Shown: in pieces, positions 1 to 12,100 of the stretch | Position numbering within the stretch: the stretch's first letter is position 1 | Layout: every line of letters starts with the position of its first letter | Assembly (NCBI GenBank): GCA_003254925.1 | Contig: QANZ01048043.1 | Coordinates: forward strand, 2,308 to 66,307 | Length of the DNA stretch: 64,000 nt | Reading direction: 5' to 3' | Source of the DNA: Chamaecrista fasciculata | Lineage: Eukaryota; Streptophyta; Magnoliopsida; Fabales; Fabaceae | Notes under the pieces: model-generated | Database searches by the model: none | Told to the model about the DNA's origin: nothing | What the model saw: the letters and a program-made list of their open reading frames with translations, nothing else | Made by a program: the position numbers and the translations under genes

Positions 1-320
1 AGAGATTGCTAGTAATTCACTGGATGATGTAAGATAAAAGATAAAATCTATAAAATATAAAATTTTAAGGATTAAATTGATAATGAATAAACTTTGAGAA
101 TAAAATTAAAATTAAAATTAATATGAATTTAGAAACAAAAAAAATTAACTAAGAAAAATTACAGAGCAATCCATCAAATGCTGCAATATCAATTAAAAAA
201 GAAATCCAATAAAAAAAATGTTTAAAACTTGACCGATGAGTACTATATAAAGTATTAAATTATAAATATTATTTATATATATATTTGTATTATTAAAACG
301 CAAATAGCCCCTTTTTTTGA
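1..320. other. AT-rich upstream region without a gene
   Basis: The sequence is mostly A/T, with short stretches resembling the 'aaattaaaattaa' tails of the foldback repeats seen elsewhere in the window. I see no coding potential. It precedes the TATA box of the dioxygenase gene and probably holds its distal promoter. A TTGAC W-box core lies near 229-233, but a 5-mer alone proves nothing. Confidence 0.4.
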
Positions 321-327
321 TATATAA
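321..327 (+). promoter_or_regulatory. Candidate TATA box of the DMR6-like oxygenase gene
   Basis: TATATAA lies about 290 bases before the start codon at 617. It would put transcription start near 350-360. The resulting leader contains an (ATC)7 microsatellite at 501-521 and a CT-rich tract just before the ATG. No ATG-initiated upstream frame overlaps the main start in that leader. Confidence 0.4.
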
Positions 328-616
328 ATGCATGCTATGTGACTTTGGAGCTCATCATCATATTCATCATCTTCCTGGAAGCTGCTCACTTAGCTTGTCC
401 CAAAGTCCAAAGCAGAGAGAGTACCCAGCTGGGCATCATCACTTCACAGACTTCTTCATCAACCTTTGTCCTTTAAGCCCTTACAATATTTATATTTCCA
501 TCATCATCATCATCATCATCTATTCCTTTGTTTTAGGTTACTAGTTGATTTTCCCAATCTAACCCCATACCATAATTTATATTTAATTTCCTCCCCTCTC
601 TCTCTCTCTCTGTACA

Positions 617-3600
617 ATGGAAACCAAGGTACTATCCTCCGGTATCCCCCTCTCAACTTTGCCGGCGAGTTATGTCCGACCGGAATCCGACCGGCCTCGC
701 CTTTCTGACGTCTCCACCTGTCACGATGTTCCCATCATCGATCTTTCATCACATGATAGGTCTCAGATTGTTCATCAGATTGGCCAAGCCTGCAAATCCT
801 ATGGCTTTTTCCAGGTCTTTAATTTAATTAATTAATTACCTCATTTTAATCATTTATTAGTGAGATTTTTTATTTGATTTTTGATGGTATATATATATGT
901 ATTATAGGTGATTAATCACGAGGTGCCTGTAGATGTAGTGGAAAAGATGCTAGAGGTGGCGTATGAGTTCTTTAATTTGCCAGTGGAGGAGAAGATGAAG
1001 TTGTATTCAGATGATCCATCAAAGACAATGAGATTGTCTACTAGTTTCAATGTCAAGAAGGAGAAGGTGCATAATTGGAGAGACTACCTTAGGCTTCATT
1101 GCTATCCTTTAGATAACTACGTCCCTGAGTGGCCATCTAATCCTTCCACTTTCAAGTAAGTTAATCTCTAATTTGAATCTTCTACAGTATTTTAGGGTGT
1201 AATCCTGAAAAAGATAAGAGACAGAAAAAATGTCAATAAAACTATTTTCTCTCTCTGCACTTCACCTATAGTGTATTATAAAAAATTCAAATTGGTTCAT
1301 CCTCTCTCTTTTCTCTATTTATTTTTTTTGGCCTAAATAAAATGGGTTTCTTTCACTAAATAAAATTCTCATATTAGATTAGAAGATTCAAACTTTCGCT
1401 TTAATAAATTAAGAGTCCAAAGCTTAACTCACTCACTCTTACTTGAAATCTACTTATTATTAATTAGATCTATATCTTCAATCATACCATTTTCTTTGGT
1501 TTTTTGAAAGTAAGGTTAAAAATGAATAGAACCTATTGATTCTTCACTTTCACTCCTCTTGCCACTGGATCAGGTGGCTTTCTCAACCATACATAAATGT
1601 TTGAGTGACCAAGTCTACTAGAGTACTAGTGGACACTAGTAGATATACATGTCTTATATTGTCACACACATCTTTTTGTTTTGTTTTTTTAAATACCACA
1701 TTTTCTCATAGATAGAGCATTAATTATTGGATGGAAACATGGTATTCTATGTCTCTTTTTAGATTAGATGACTTTTCAAATCATTGTGGATTTGAGGTTA
1801 TGTATGCTACATAGTAAAGCTTTAACTCTTTGAGATCTAGTCTTCTTCTCTCCCCTATCTCAAAAATATATTTTTTAAGTATAAAATATTAATACTAACA
1901 TTAATATTAATATTATTGATGCTTTACTTACTTCAAAATGTAAAAGAGATTTAGTTTTAAATTAATTTTAGAGAAAATATTTTTAAGAAATAAATTTATT
2001 ATTATTATATTTCGTGTCGATTAACTGTTGACAGTTAAGATTGACAGTTAAGTTAGTTAATAGATCACTTAAAAAAAGTATATAAATAAATTATTTAAAA
2101 AGATCTAATTGACTGTTCATATGACTTACTTGAATAGACCACTTAAAATCTTTGTCTGACATAAATTATGTCTGATCTTTTTTTAAATAAAAATAAGAAT
2201 ATTCTTTTAAAATTTTTAATAAAAATAAATTTATGACTCTTTGATCAAACATTTATTTACATACCTACTAGACCTAACTTGTTTTTTTAATAACTAGACC
2301 TAGCCATAGAATGTTATTTAATAATGCTACCTTATTAGAGAATTCTTTTTCCCGTTTCTTCAAAGATTAGCCTAAAGAGGACTTTTCCCAAAAAAATGGT
2401 ACCCAAGAGTATTAAAAAACACATTTTCCTTTATAATGATTTGAATAAAAAAGTTTAAAAAGAGATTTGGACCAAAAAAGAGCATTACTACACAATGAGA
2501 AAACCTATAAATGTTATAAAATACAAGCTTTTTGAAAAGTAATTTCATTTTCAATGCTTCCTCTGCCTCTCATCTTTAGACTCAGATCACCGCCAAACGC
2601 TTGGCTTTACTCTATGTCTCCATCATCTATACACCGAATACAATGAATTTATTTTTCATGAAAACGAAATTGATACATAGATCCGATTTGAAATTTTCAA
2701 CAAGAGAGATGGATAGTTCAAATTATCTATTTCTCCAAAATGTCACCCTTTGAATAAAATGTTTACAGTAAAATGACAAGAAATCATAACTACGCATCAC
2801 GGTATTTTTAAGAACTATCTAATATCTATGTTTCCAACTTCCAAGGTTTGAAAATGAAATAGGCGAAACATCTATTTTCAATAATTAAAGGTGATCTAGA
2901 AGTGAATTAGAACTATTATTTTCACATTTTCAAGAAGTGAGAGATTGATTTGTTTCGAAAGACAGGCAGGACGTATAATTTAGGGTTTGATTATACTAAG
3001 CATTTAGTTTTGAATTTGATTTTGATGATTTTTGTACATGGAAAGATCTTTATGGGGAGTTTATGATTTACTAGATTTTATTCATCAAAAGTATTCTTAA
3101 AAAAAAAAAAAAACAGACCGCACAACTGAACAAGTGGTGAATGCAGGGGACCATACTCCATATTACTTGTCACTAATTAAATAAAAACAATAAAATGGTG
3201 ACCTTTTATTTTGTCTTTTTCAAACTGTATATTAATTTTTAATTTTATCTTTAAAACTTGTTTACGATAAATTTCAATCTCAAAATTTTATATATTTTTG
3301 GTTTTTATTTATCTTCGTATAATGAATGTATCATAATTTTTAATATGAATTCCGTTTTTGATAATTTTATATGATATATCTAAAGACAAAATTAATAATA
3401 AATAAATTTTAGAAATAAAATTAAAAATTAATGTAATTTTATTTTAATTTATATCTTTAGATAGTTGGAATATCTCAATTTTTAACCATTAGATATGTTT
3501 TTTTTTCATATTGTTATTTTATTATACAAATCTCAGAATGAAAAAACAAATCAAATAACTAATTTTTCTTTTGCCAATAATTAAAACTAGAGAAGTGGCA

Positions 3601-5337
3601 CCACGTTAATTAGACGGTTAGGTTCATTTTCATGGTTGTCGGAAGCTGAGAGATAAACAGGGGTTTGACATTAACCATATTTATTGAAATTTGATTACAT
3701 CACTAGACGATTCCGCGTTGACGTAATCGCATTGCTCATCGGATAGACTACGCGTTAAATCAATCAATCAATCAATTAATGTTTCTACGAATTAATACGC
3801 CTCAAACAAACCATGTGTGATATGTCCTTCTCATCTTATCTTTGGCAAGCAATGACAAAGTCAGACTCTTCCAGAAGATACTCATTAATCACTAATTAAT
3901 TAAGAATTCTACCTAATCTCTGCTTATGATGTACAGGGAACGCGTGAGAAGATACTGCGAAGAGGTTAGGAAATTGGGGTTAAGAATAGAAGAGTTAATA
4001 GGAGAGAGTTTGGGCTTAGAAAAGGATTATGTGAAGAATATGTTAGGAGAACAAGGTCAACATATGGCTGTAAATTACTATCCAGCATGTCCTGAGCCTG
4101 AACTTACGTATGGATTGCCAGGTCACACTGACCCTAATGCTCTCACCATTTTGCTACAAGACCTACAAGTTTCGGGCCTTCAAGTCCTTAAAGATGGCAA
4201 GTGGCTCGCTGTTAATCCCCATCCTCATGCTTTTGTCATTAACATAGGCGATCAACTTCAGGTACCCTTTTTTGGTTTTGAAAAAAGCCCATATGGTTTT
4301 AACTGTTTAAGCCTTAAGGAGTTTCAAACTTAGCTGCTTAAAGCCCATATAGCTCCAAAATGCATAATTATAAAAATAAAATTTTAAATATTTTATGCAT
4401 ATTAAAATAATTTTATAATGTATTCATATTTATGATTTATTTTTCATTTTTTACAAATATAAATGTATATAATTAATGACAAAATAGTTTATATTATTAA
4501 AAATAACTTTTTGAACGAAATGTACTTTTGGTCTCATAACTTTTACTCAGTTCTCAATTTGGTCCAATAACTTTTTTGTTGCACTTTTGGTCCCATATAT
4601 TTTGCTCAAGTTACAGATTTGGTTCCGTATCACTTTAGGTCAAGTTATAGAATTGACCCCATATCTTTGCAAAAAGTTTCACTGTCAGTCTTACTTGATT
4701 CGAAGAAACGATACCAATTTTGTACTTGACCTAAAAATATGTGACTAATTTCGCAATCTGACAAAAAAAAATGGGACCAATTCTGCAACTTGTCCCAAAG
4801 ATATGAGAGTTTAAGTGCAACACGGGACCAAGTCTGTAATCTGAGCAAAAAATACGGGACTAAAAGTGTAACAAAAAAAGTTATGGGACTAAATTGAGAC
4901 TTGAGCAAAAGTTATGAGACCCAAAATGCATTTTGTTCTATTTTTTTTTATGAAAATTCTGGATCTAACTATGAGAATTTTTGACTTTTGAGTTTAGATT
5001 TGAGATCCTATTAGTCTAGTGTATTATTTTACACACAATGATGGCAAATTTTGAGTGTTGAGTTTACACTTGACAGGCTGTGAGCAATGGAATTTACAAA
5101 AGTGTGTGGCACCGTGCGGTTGTGAACGCTGAGAAGCCAAGACTTTCGGTGGCTTCATTTCTTTGCCCCTCAGATGACGCGTTGATCAGTCCCGCAAAGC
5201 CACTCACAGAAAATGGATCATGTGAAGCAGTATACAGGGACTTCACTTACCAAGAATACTACAACAAATTCTGGAGTAGGAACTTGGATCAAGAACACTG
5301 TTTGGAACTTTTCAAGAATAACCTCATCAACGACTAG
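617..5337 (+). CDS. DLO/DMR6-like: DMR6-like 2-oxoglutarate/Fe(II) dioxygenase (salicylate 3-/5-hydroxylase type)
   Basis: Four exons (617-814, 908-1155, 3937-4261, 5077-5337) join in frame to a 343-residue protein, the usual length of the DMR6/DLO family. The N-terminal DIOX_N part carries the VPIIDLSS stretch. The C-terminal jelly-roll has the iron ligands H212 and D214 (GHTD) and H269 (SVWH), and the 2-oxoglutarate-binding R279 and S281 (PRLS). The GEQGQHMAVNYYP and KFWSRNLDQEHCLELF stretches are typical of DMR6 and DMR6-like oxygenases. Those cytosolic enzymes hydroxylate salicylic acid and so damp immunity. They are often annotated as flavanone 3-hydroxylase-like, which remains an alternative substrate class. 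Intron 2 is long (2781 bases) and AT-rich. Intron 3 holds a foldback element. The ATG at 617 is the first good one and gives the family's N-terminus. Family call is secure; the exact substrate is inferred. Confidence 0.93.
1156..3936 (+). other. Long intron 2 of the DMR6-like gene
   Basis: This 2.8-kb AT-rich stretch starts with GTAAGT and ends with TGTACAG. It contains no open frame I can assign. Short segments around 3195-3450 (for example 'ttaatttttaattttatcttt') resemble one arm of the dispersed 'attttgtc' foldback family, but no clean element ends are visible. Confidence 0.6.
4513..4938. repeat. Foldback (long inverted repeat) element in intron 3 of the DMR6-like gene
   Basis: The left end reads gaacgaaatgtacttttggt and the right end is its imperfect reverse complement (near aaaatgcattttgttc). 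The arms, built of repeated 'ttggtcccataactttt' units, pair over roughly 200 bases each. This is the structure of a non-autonomous, long-TIR (Mutator-like) MITE. It lies entirely within intron 3 and does not touch the splice sites. Confidence 0.7.
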
Positions 5338-6229
5338 CTACCCTTTATTTATTTATTTATTTCTTAACTACACATCATCATTATTATGGACCAGAGATCA
5401 TCCACTCCATCATTTTTAAGAAACTCAAACTGAAATCGATCTGTAATTGTGCCTTGTTAAGAGTAGAATAGGAGTACCTATCTATCAGAGGAGGAGGAAG
5501 AATTAAATTTGACACTGTATTTCACTTATTGAATGAATATCGTAATACATTGTCAGTTTTTTCTCCTCCTCCTCCTACTACCTTCCTCCAGTTCTTAATC
5601 TTATATTCCCACTACTTTAATCAATGTCATTTCTTTACTGCTCTCTTACCATTAATTACTACTAATCACACTATACATGTTTCTATCTGCTAAATCTAGC
5701 TATTATATTACTTGATATAAAAAATTGGTCAAAATTTCATTTTAGTCCTTGAATTATATTTTGATTTCCATTTCAGTTCTCAAGTTTATTTGGGTGCCGT
5801 TTTGATATTCAAACTTTATTATTTGTTCTAGCAGTAGTCCAAAATGCTCTAGTAACTAATAAGTGAGTTGTAAGAGAAAGAAAAGATCTTCCTTCTTAAT
5901 TATAAACTAGAAATAATTTTGTAGTTGATTGTCTTTCTAGAAAAGAATATTACTATTTTTTTCTCTGCCAACTAATTTATTAACATATGTATGAGAGAAA
6001 AATCATCCAAATAAAGCGTCCATCTTATAGAGATAATAGAAAAAACCAGATGAAATTAAATTCGAGAACAAATAAAAAAGTTTAAAAACTAAAACAACAA
6101 ACATAAATTAAAAACCAAATAATATTCACCCTATAATTTGAGATGAATATAAAGTTTTCGCCATAAAATTTTCTTAGTGGGTGGCATCACCTTTGGAGCA
6201 TCATCTTGGAGATCATTTTTTTTTGTCAA
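5338..6229. other. 3' flank of the DMR6-like gene with a degenerate foldback
   Basis: The first ~200 bases should be 3' UTR. From about 5730 to 6130 there is a weak inverted repeat: the left arm has 'tttcattttagtcc' and the right arm, read in reverse, has 'tattatttggttttta'. It is probably an old element of the foldback class. I see no gene. Confidence 0.4.
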
Positions 6230-6722
6230 AGAGGTCCATTATATTTCAAAATGTTCAAAATGATCCTAAATGTTGGCAAAATGATTCATTTTGGTCCTAA
6301 ATATTGGTAAAATGTTTCATTTTGGTCTCAAACTATTAAACGTGGTCATATTTCTCTCATATCTCATTTCAAGTTCAAAGGACTTGTTAAGAGGATCTCG
6401 TAACTCTGAATTCGTCGCATTCGAATTTGAACGAGAGAGATATGATCAATTTTGCTTGTTTAACCACAAAACGAGATGTCCACTTTTAGGACCGATTTGA
6501 CCTCATTTGTTGACGGCTCCAACTGCATAAAGAAAGTACTCTTCGAGAACAATACGTAGCTCTAAACTCACCACATTTAAACTTAAAACAAGCCATATTC
6601 AATAGTTGGGACCAAAATGAAACATTTTGTAAACATTTAGGACAAATTTCAACATTTTGAAACATAATAGACCAAAATGAATATTAAAACATACATTTAG
6701 GACCAAAATGACCCTTCAACTT
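6230..6722. repeat. Foldback element, 'tttcattttggtcc' family
   Basis: Both arms exceed 150 bases and carry repeated 'aaaatg(t/a)ttcattttggtc' units; the right arm is the imperfect reverse complement of the left. The centre carries a 'ctcgtaactctgaattcgtc...gagagatatgatca' motif that recurs near 41150 and, as a half copy, near 45370. This shows the three belong to one family. It ends about 90 bases before the site II promoter elements of the NACA gene. Confidence 0.65.
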
Positions 6723-6807
6723 TTTTTTTTTAAAAACCTGAGAAGTAAAATACCTTCCAAGAGGTTTAGAGATTTTGGATTTTGATGATAATAATAAAAT
6801 TCACTCT

Positions 6808-6846
6808 TGGGCCCGGCCCATATAGAAATGGGCCTAAATGAGGCCT
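6808..6846 (+). promoter_or_regulatory. Cluster of site II (TGGGCC) promoter elements before the NACA gene
   Basis: TGGGCC occurs at 6808-6813, its reverse complement GGCCCA at 6815-6820, TGGGCC again at 6829-6834, and AGGCCT at 6841-6846. Closely spaced TGGGCY boxes bind TCP factors and are characteristic of plant genes for ribosomal proteins and translation machinery. That matches the NACA gene starting at 6991. Confidence 0.65.
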
Positions 6847-6990
6847 GAGAAGTAAGCATAAGTGTGGAGTGTGTGAATGTATAATAAAACCCGAAATCTC
6901 AGTGTGATTACTGTGAAGTGCGAAGAAGGAAAGTGGTGTATCGTCTCTATCCCTATCGTCCTACGTTGCGAAGAAGAAGAAGAAGAAGCC

Positions 6991-8686
<1,696 letters not shown>

Positions 8687-9272
8687 TTAGGCTTTAAGGC
8701 TATAAGCTCTATTTTTTGTACTGTTTTTTTCTTTTTTTCTTTTTGGGGAACTTAGTGCCATCCTTCTTGAGTCACCATGCTCCACCATATTAAAGATCAA
8801 TATGGTTGGGTCTGTCGCATAATTTTGTTGCTCTCTCAAATGTGTGGGACACAAATTTTTTTATCCATTAATTATTTAATTTAGATGTGGTTAAAAAAGT
8901 CTGTTCATCTCATCTAAAATAAATCCATCCATGTTCAAATGCAATTACCTTTTTTCTTTGTTGTCATTTTTGCCTAAAAAATTAGGCTTAGGATTAATTT
9001 TTTCTTGTTAGTTATCTTTCTTATTTTTTAGCTGTCAAATTTATAATGATTAACAAAATTCTCAATAAGATCGTTGAGTATTAAATATTAATATTATTTA
9101 GGTTATAACCTTAAATTGGTTTTAAAGTAGATTTCAACATATTAGTGAGGTTTTGCTAAATAAACATATTAGTAAGTTTTTTTCCGGTGAAATTTGCTAA
9201 ATTAACGTATAAAAATGAATTAATTTAGAATTTTTTTTTAAAGAAAGTTGTATTTAAAGTTTTGGGTTTCAA
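8687..9272. other. 3' UTR of NACA and AT-rich spacer
   Basis: The first ~150 bases are probably 3' UTR (T-rich, no further frame). The rest is AT-rich, with no recognisable gene or repeat end. Confidence 0.4.
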
Positions 9273-10421
9273 TTAATTTAGACCATCTTTAGCAGCCAGA
9301 GATGTACTGCATTCCAAGCAACCATTTTCATTACATCCAAGGGTGTTCGTCGGGCGGTTTGAAAGGATTTTTCAAACCAAACCAATGATTAAATTTCATT
9401 CATCAAACCAAACCAAACCAAACCAAACCAATAAAAAGCGGTTTGGACGGTTCGGTTTGAGCGGTTTGAAGGTAATTTATTGTTAATTTTGTCACTAATA
9501 TACTAATAAAAAAAATATACAGTTATTCTCATAACTTACTAAAACACTAATAAGAAAATAAATATTATCTCTATATATAGTATAGAAGATTTTTTATAAA
9601 TAATTAATTGAAATTAAAATTGTAGTTTACTAATATATATTTCTTTCTCTAACTTAATATCACAATAAGTTCTTCAAATATGGTATGTTTTATATTGTAT
9701 AAACTAACACAATTTTATATAATAGTAAGATGTATAATCACTCATGGCGCATTATAATATGTTATATATAATGTAATAATATTCTCATTCTGTTATAAAC
9801 AACAAAATGGTTTTCTACTTTTTTAGCAAAAATCATTAGTATATAACAATTTTTAACTTACATATATATATATATATATGAAGGTGCAAATATTTTCAAA
9901 CATGTAAATATATTTTCAATGTTGAATATTGTATCAATGTATGAGTAATAGAGAATGACAAGACCAAAAAAAAAAATAAAGTATGAGTTAGCTAATGAGA
10001 ATATGAGATATGTGTATATATATAAGTAAATAAGAGTTTTAGCGGTTTGGCGGTTTGGTTCGGTTTGTGCGAGTTCAAACCAAACCAAACCGCTCATCTA
10101 TCGGTTTGGTTCGGTTTCACCTTCGGTTCGGTTTGGTTTGGTTCGGTCGATCGGTTTGGTTCGGTTTTGAACACCCCTAAGTCATCCAATACTAGAACAA
10201 CCTCCACATAACGAATGCTGTTTTTGATACACACATTTGTTTTCTTGAATAACTTGTTGCTTAACATTAGATATCCAAGTTTTGCCATCATAGATTGAAT
10301 TGTGTAGTGGCACTCTGTGATCCCTCGTTTTAGATATATCATCCGGATATGGAAGCACACAATCACAACATTGCTTGGACTGGGAAGGTTCAACACTCAA
10401 TGCACCACCTGAATTGTATTC
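9273..10421 (-). pseudogene. Cys-rich exon of unknown family split by a hAT element
   Basis: On the minus strand an open frame runs from an AAG-type acceptor at 10421 to 10188 (78 codons). It is interrupted by the element at 9339-10179. It resumes in the same frame from 9338 to a TAA at 9273-9275 if the element and one 8-bp target copy are removed. The joined exon would have 99 residues with many cysteines (KQCCDC, CGGCSS, GCNENGCLEC), suggesting a metal-binding or disulphide-rich tail. A further open minus-strand piece at 10650-10794 (SHPDIGQHDKPTWF) might be an upstream exon, but stops and frame changes around it suggest decay. I do not recognise the family. Confidence 0.4.
9339..10179. mobile_element. 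Non-autonomous hAT-like element with GGTTTG subterminal repeats
   Basis: The ends are AAGGGTGTTC and GAACACCCCTA, an imperfect terminal inverted repeat. Beside each end lie arrays of (c)ggtttggttcggttt and its complement caaaccaaaccaaac. The interior is AT-rich with no transposase frame. The flanking 8-mers ttacatcc (9331-9338) and agtcatcc (10180-10187) match at 5 of 8 positions, consistent with a decayed 8-bp hAT target duplication. It interrupts the Cys-rich minus-strand exon. Confidence 0.65.
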
Positions 10422-10794
10422 CTTAGATGCTCACTTTGTTACTAAAAACTTTATTTGGAGAATCTGTCAAACTTTATATTTTCATTTTATTGTTTGATGA
10501 GGTGAGTTCAAAACCAAGATGCATGGGTAGTTAAGGTCTTGACATAACATTGTTGTTAAGGTCTCTCAAAAATTCGCACTTGACAAGCCTTCTTCAAATT
10601 AGAGAAACTATTGTTGTTAAGGTAGATATCAGCCATAACATTGCCAACATTACAATTTTTTTTATAGCAACAGCTACAGGTACTGAAGATGAAGATTCTC
10701 TATCAAACCATGTTGGTTTATCATGCTGTCCTATGTCAGGGTGTGATAAGTGTTGACTCCCTGAATTAGCCGCCGGATTCAAAGGGGAGCTCAC

Positions 10795-11268
10795 ATTGAG
10801 TCTCTTGAGACATCAAATGGGTTCCCTGGAGAGATGTAATTGAAAAATTAATTGGCATGTATTTGGAAGTTAATTAGACAGTCATCTAACCGGTCTACAC
10901 TTACAGGCACAGAGTTTTCCCGAATTCGTCAGGTTTTTGCTCTGAAAAACTTCACCACCATTTGAGCCCTTAACATCTTTGCATCCAGCATAAAGAAATT
11001 ATTATACACACACTTCACTTCTTGACTTGAAAGATGAGTTTCTGATAAGCCTCTGATTACATATGCACGAAGGAAGAGGCCACGTCAGCAAGAATACATG
11101 CATATTAGTGACTCAGATAAGAGTTTCCTACTTTTTCTGAGCATTAAAGACATGATGTAGTGGTGCTATGTTATGGGCACACATTTCCCTTTTGCTGCAC
11201 GTTTCAGTTTCTGCTTTCAGTTACTAGCTGGGTATTATAAATACCCTTAGGATCTGTCTTTTATGACT
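10795..11268. other. Spacer without a recognisable gene
   Basis: This is moderately AT-rich sequence with no convincing open frame on either strand and no repeat ends. A 'ccacgtcagc' stretch near 11081 contains an ACGT core, but it is not near a gene start. Confidence 0.3.
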
Positions 11269-11720
11269 TAGGGGTGTACACGGGCCGGGTTTCTGGTCGG
11301 CCCGAGACCCGGCCCGGTACAGACCCGGGCCAAAAAAAATTATTCATTCTATATATAATTTAACTTGTATATATTGATAAAACAATTAATTTTAGATCAA
11401 TTTAATGATGTTTTTATTAATGAAGACATTTAATTTGACTTAATTGTTAAAAAAAGTTGATTTAATTAAGATTAAATATATATTTTATGTATATTTTTAA
11501 TATACAATTGATAAAAATAATAATAGATATGTATTTATTACAATTAAAAAAATATTCAGTAGTATAAAATATAAATATGTATAGTAAAAAATTAATTAAT
11601 TTTTTTTTTTAAAATGAGGGTACCCCGGGCCGGGTCTAGAGAGACTAGACCCGGACCCGGCCCAGCCCGGCCCGGCCCGAACAGCCTCGGTCCGGGCCGG
11701 GCCAGACTTGTACACCCCTA
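11269..11720. mobile_element. Non-autonomous hAT-like element with GC-rich CCCGG subterminal repeats
   Basis: The ends are TAGGGGTGTACA and TGTACACCCCTA, a perfect 12-bp terminal inverted repeat. Next to them are clusters of cccgg/ccgggcc words; between lies about 280 bases of AT-rich DNA. The interior is the reverse complement of the interior of the element at 43832-44397, so the two are family members in opposite orientation. The 8-bp target duplication is not clean here (ttttatga near 11259 against ttttatgt at 11721). Confidence 0.75.
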
Positions 11721-12100
11721 TTTTATGTTCATGTTTATTTTGAATTCAGTATTGTATTTGAGTTTAGTCCACTTACGGACTCAGTTAGTGGAGATTTCTT
11801 TGTTCAGATTCTTTCTTAGTTTTCTGCCACTATTTTCATTCTAAAATCTGTTTTCCATACCTGGGTTTCTTATCAGTTTCCCAGTGGCATCATAAAGTAT
11901 TATAGTGTTACTATATTGATCTTTACATTTTAAGACCATATATTTTTCCCATTTATTTCCATCACAATAAATAGCCACAAACAAAAGCATGAATATTATT
12001 CAATAATATTCAGTTAAATGGATTAGCTTGGGGGCATTCACATCAGTTGCCTGTATTTGGGTGGCGAAAACTTTTGCTTTTTAACACCAGAACTGATCAA
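11721..12100. other. Short spacer and probable 3' UTR of the PPR gene
   Basis: AT-rich with no open frame. Because the PPR gene reads leftwards and stops at 12101, the right part is probably its 3' UTR. Confidence 0.4.

Noticed and set aside
11614..11844. Open frame with GPGPARPGP repeats
   Set aside because: Translation of the GC-rich subterminal array of a hAT-like element.
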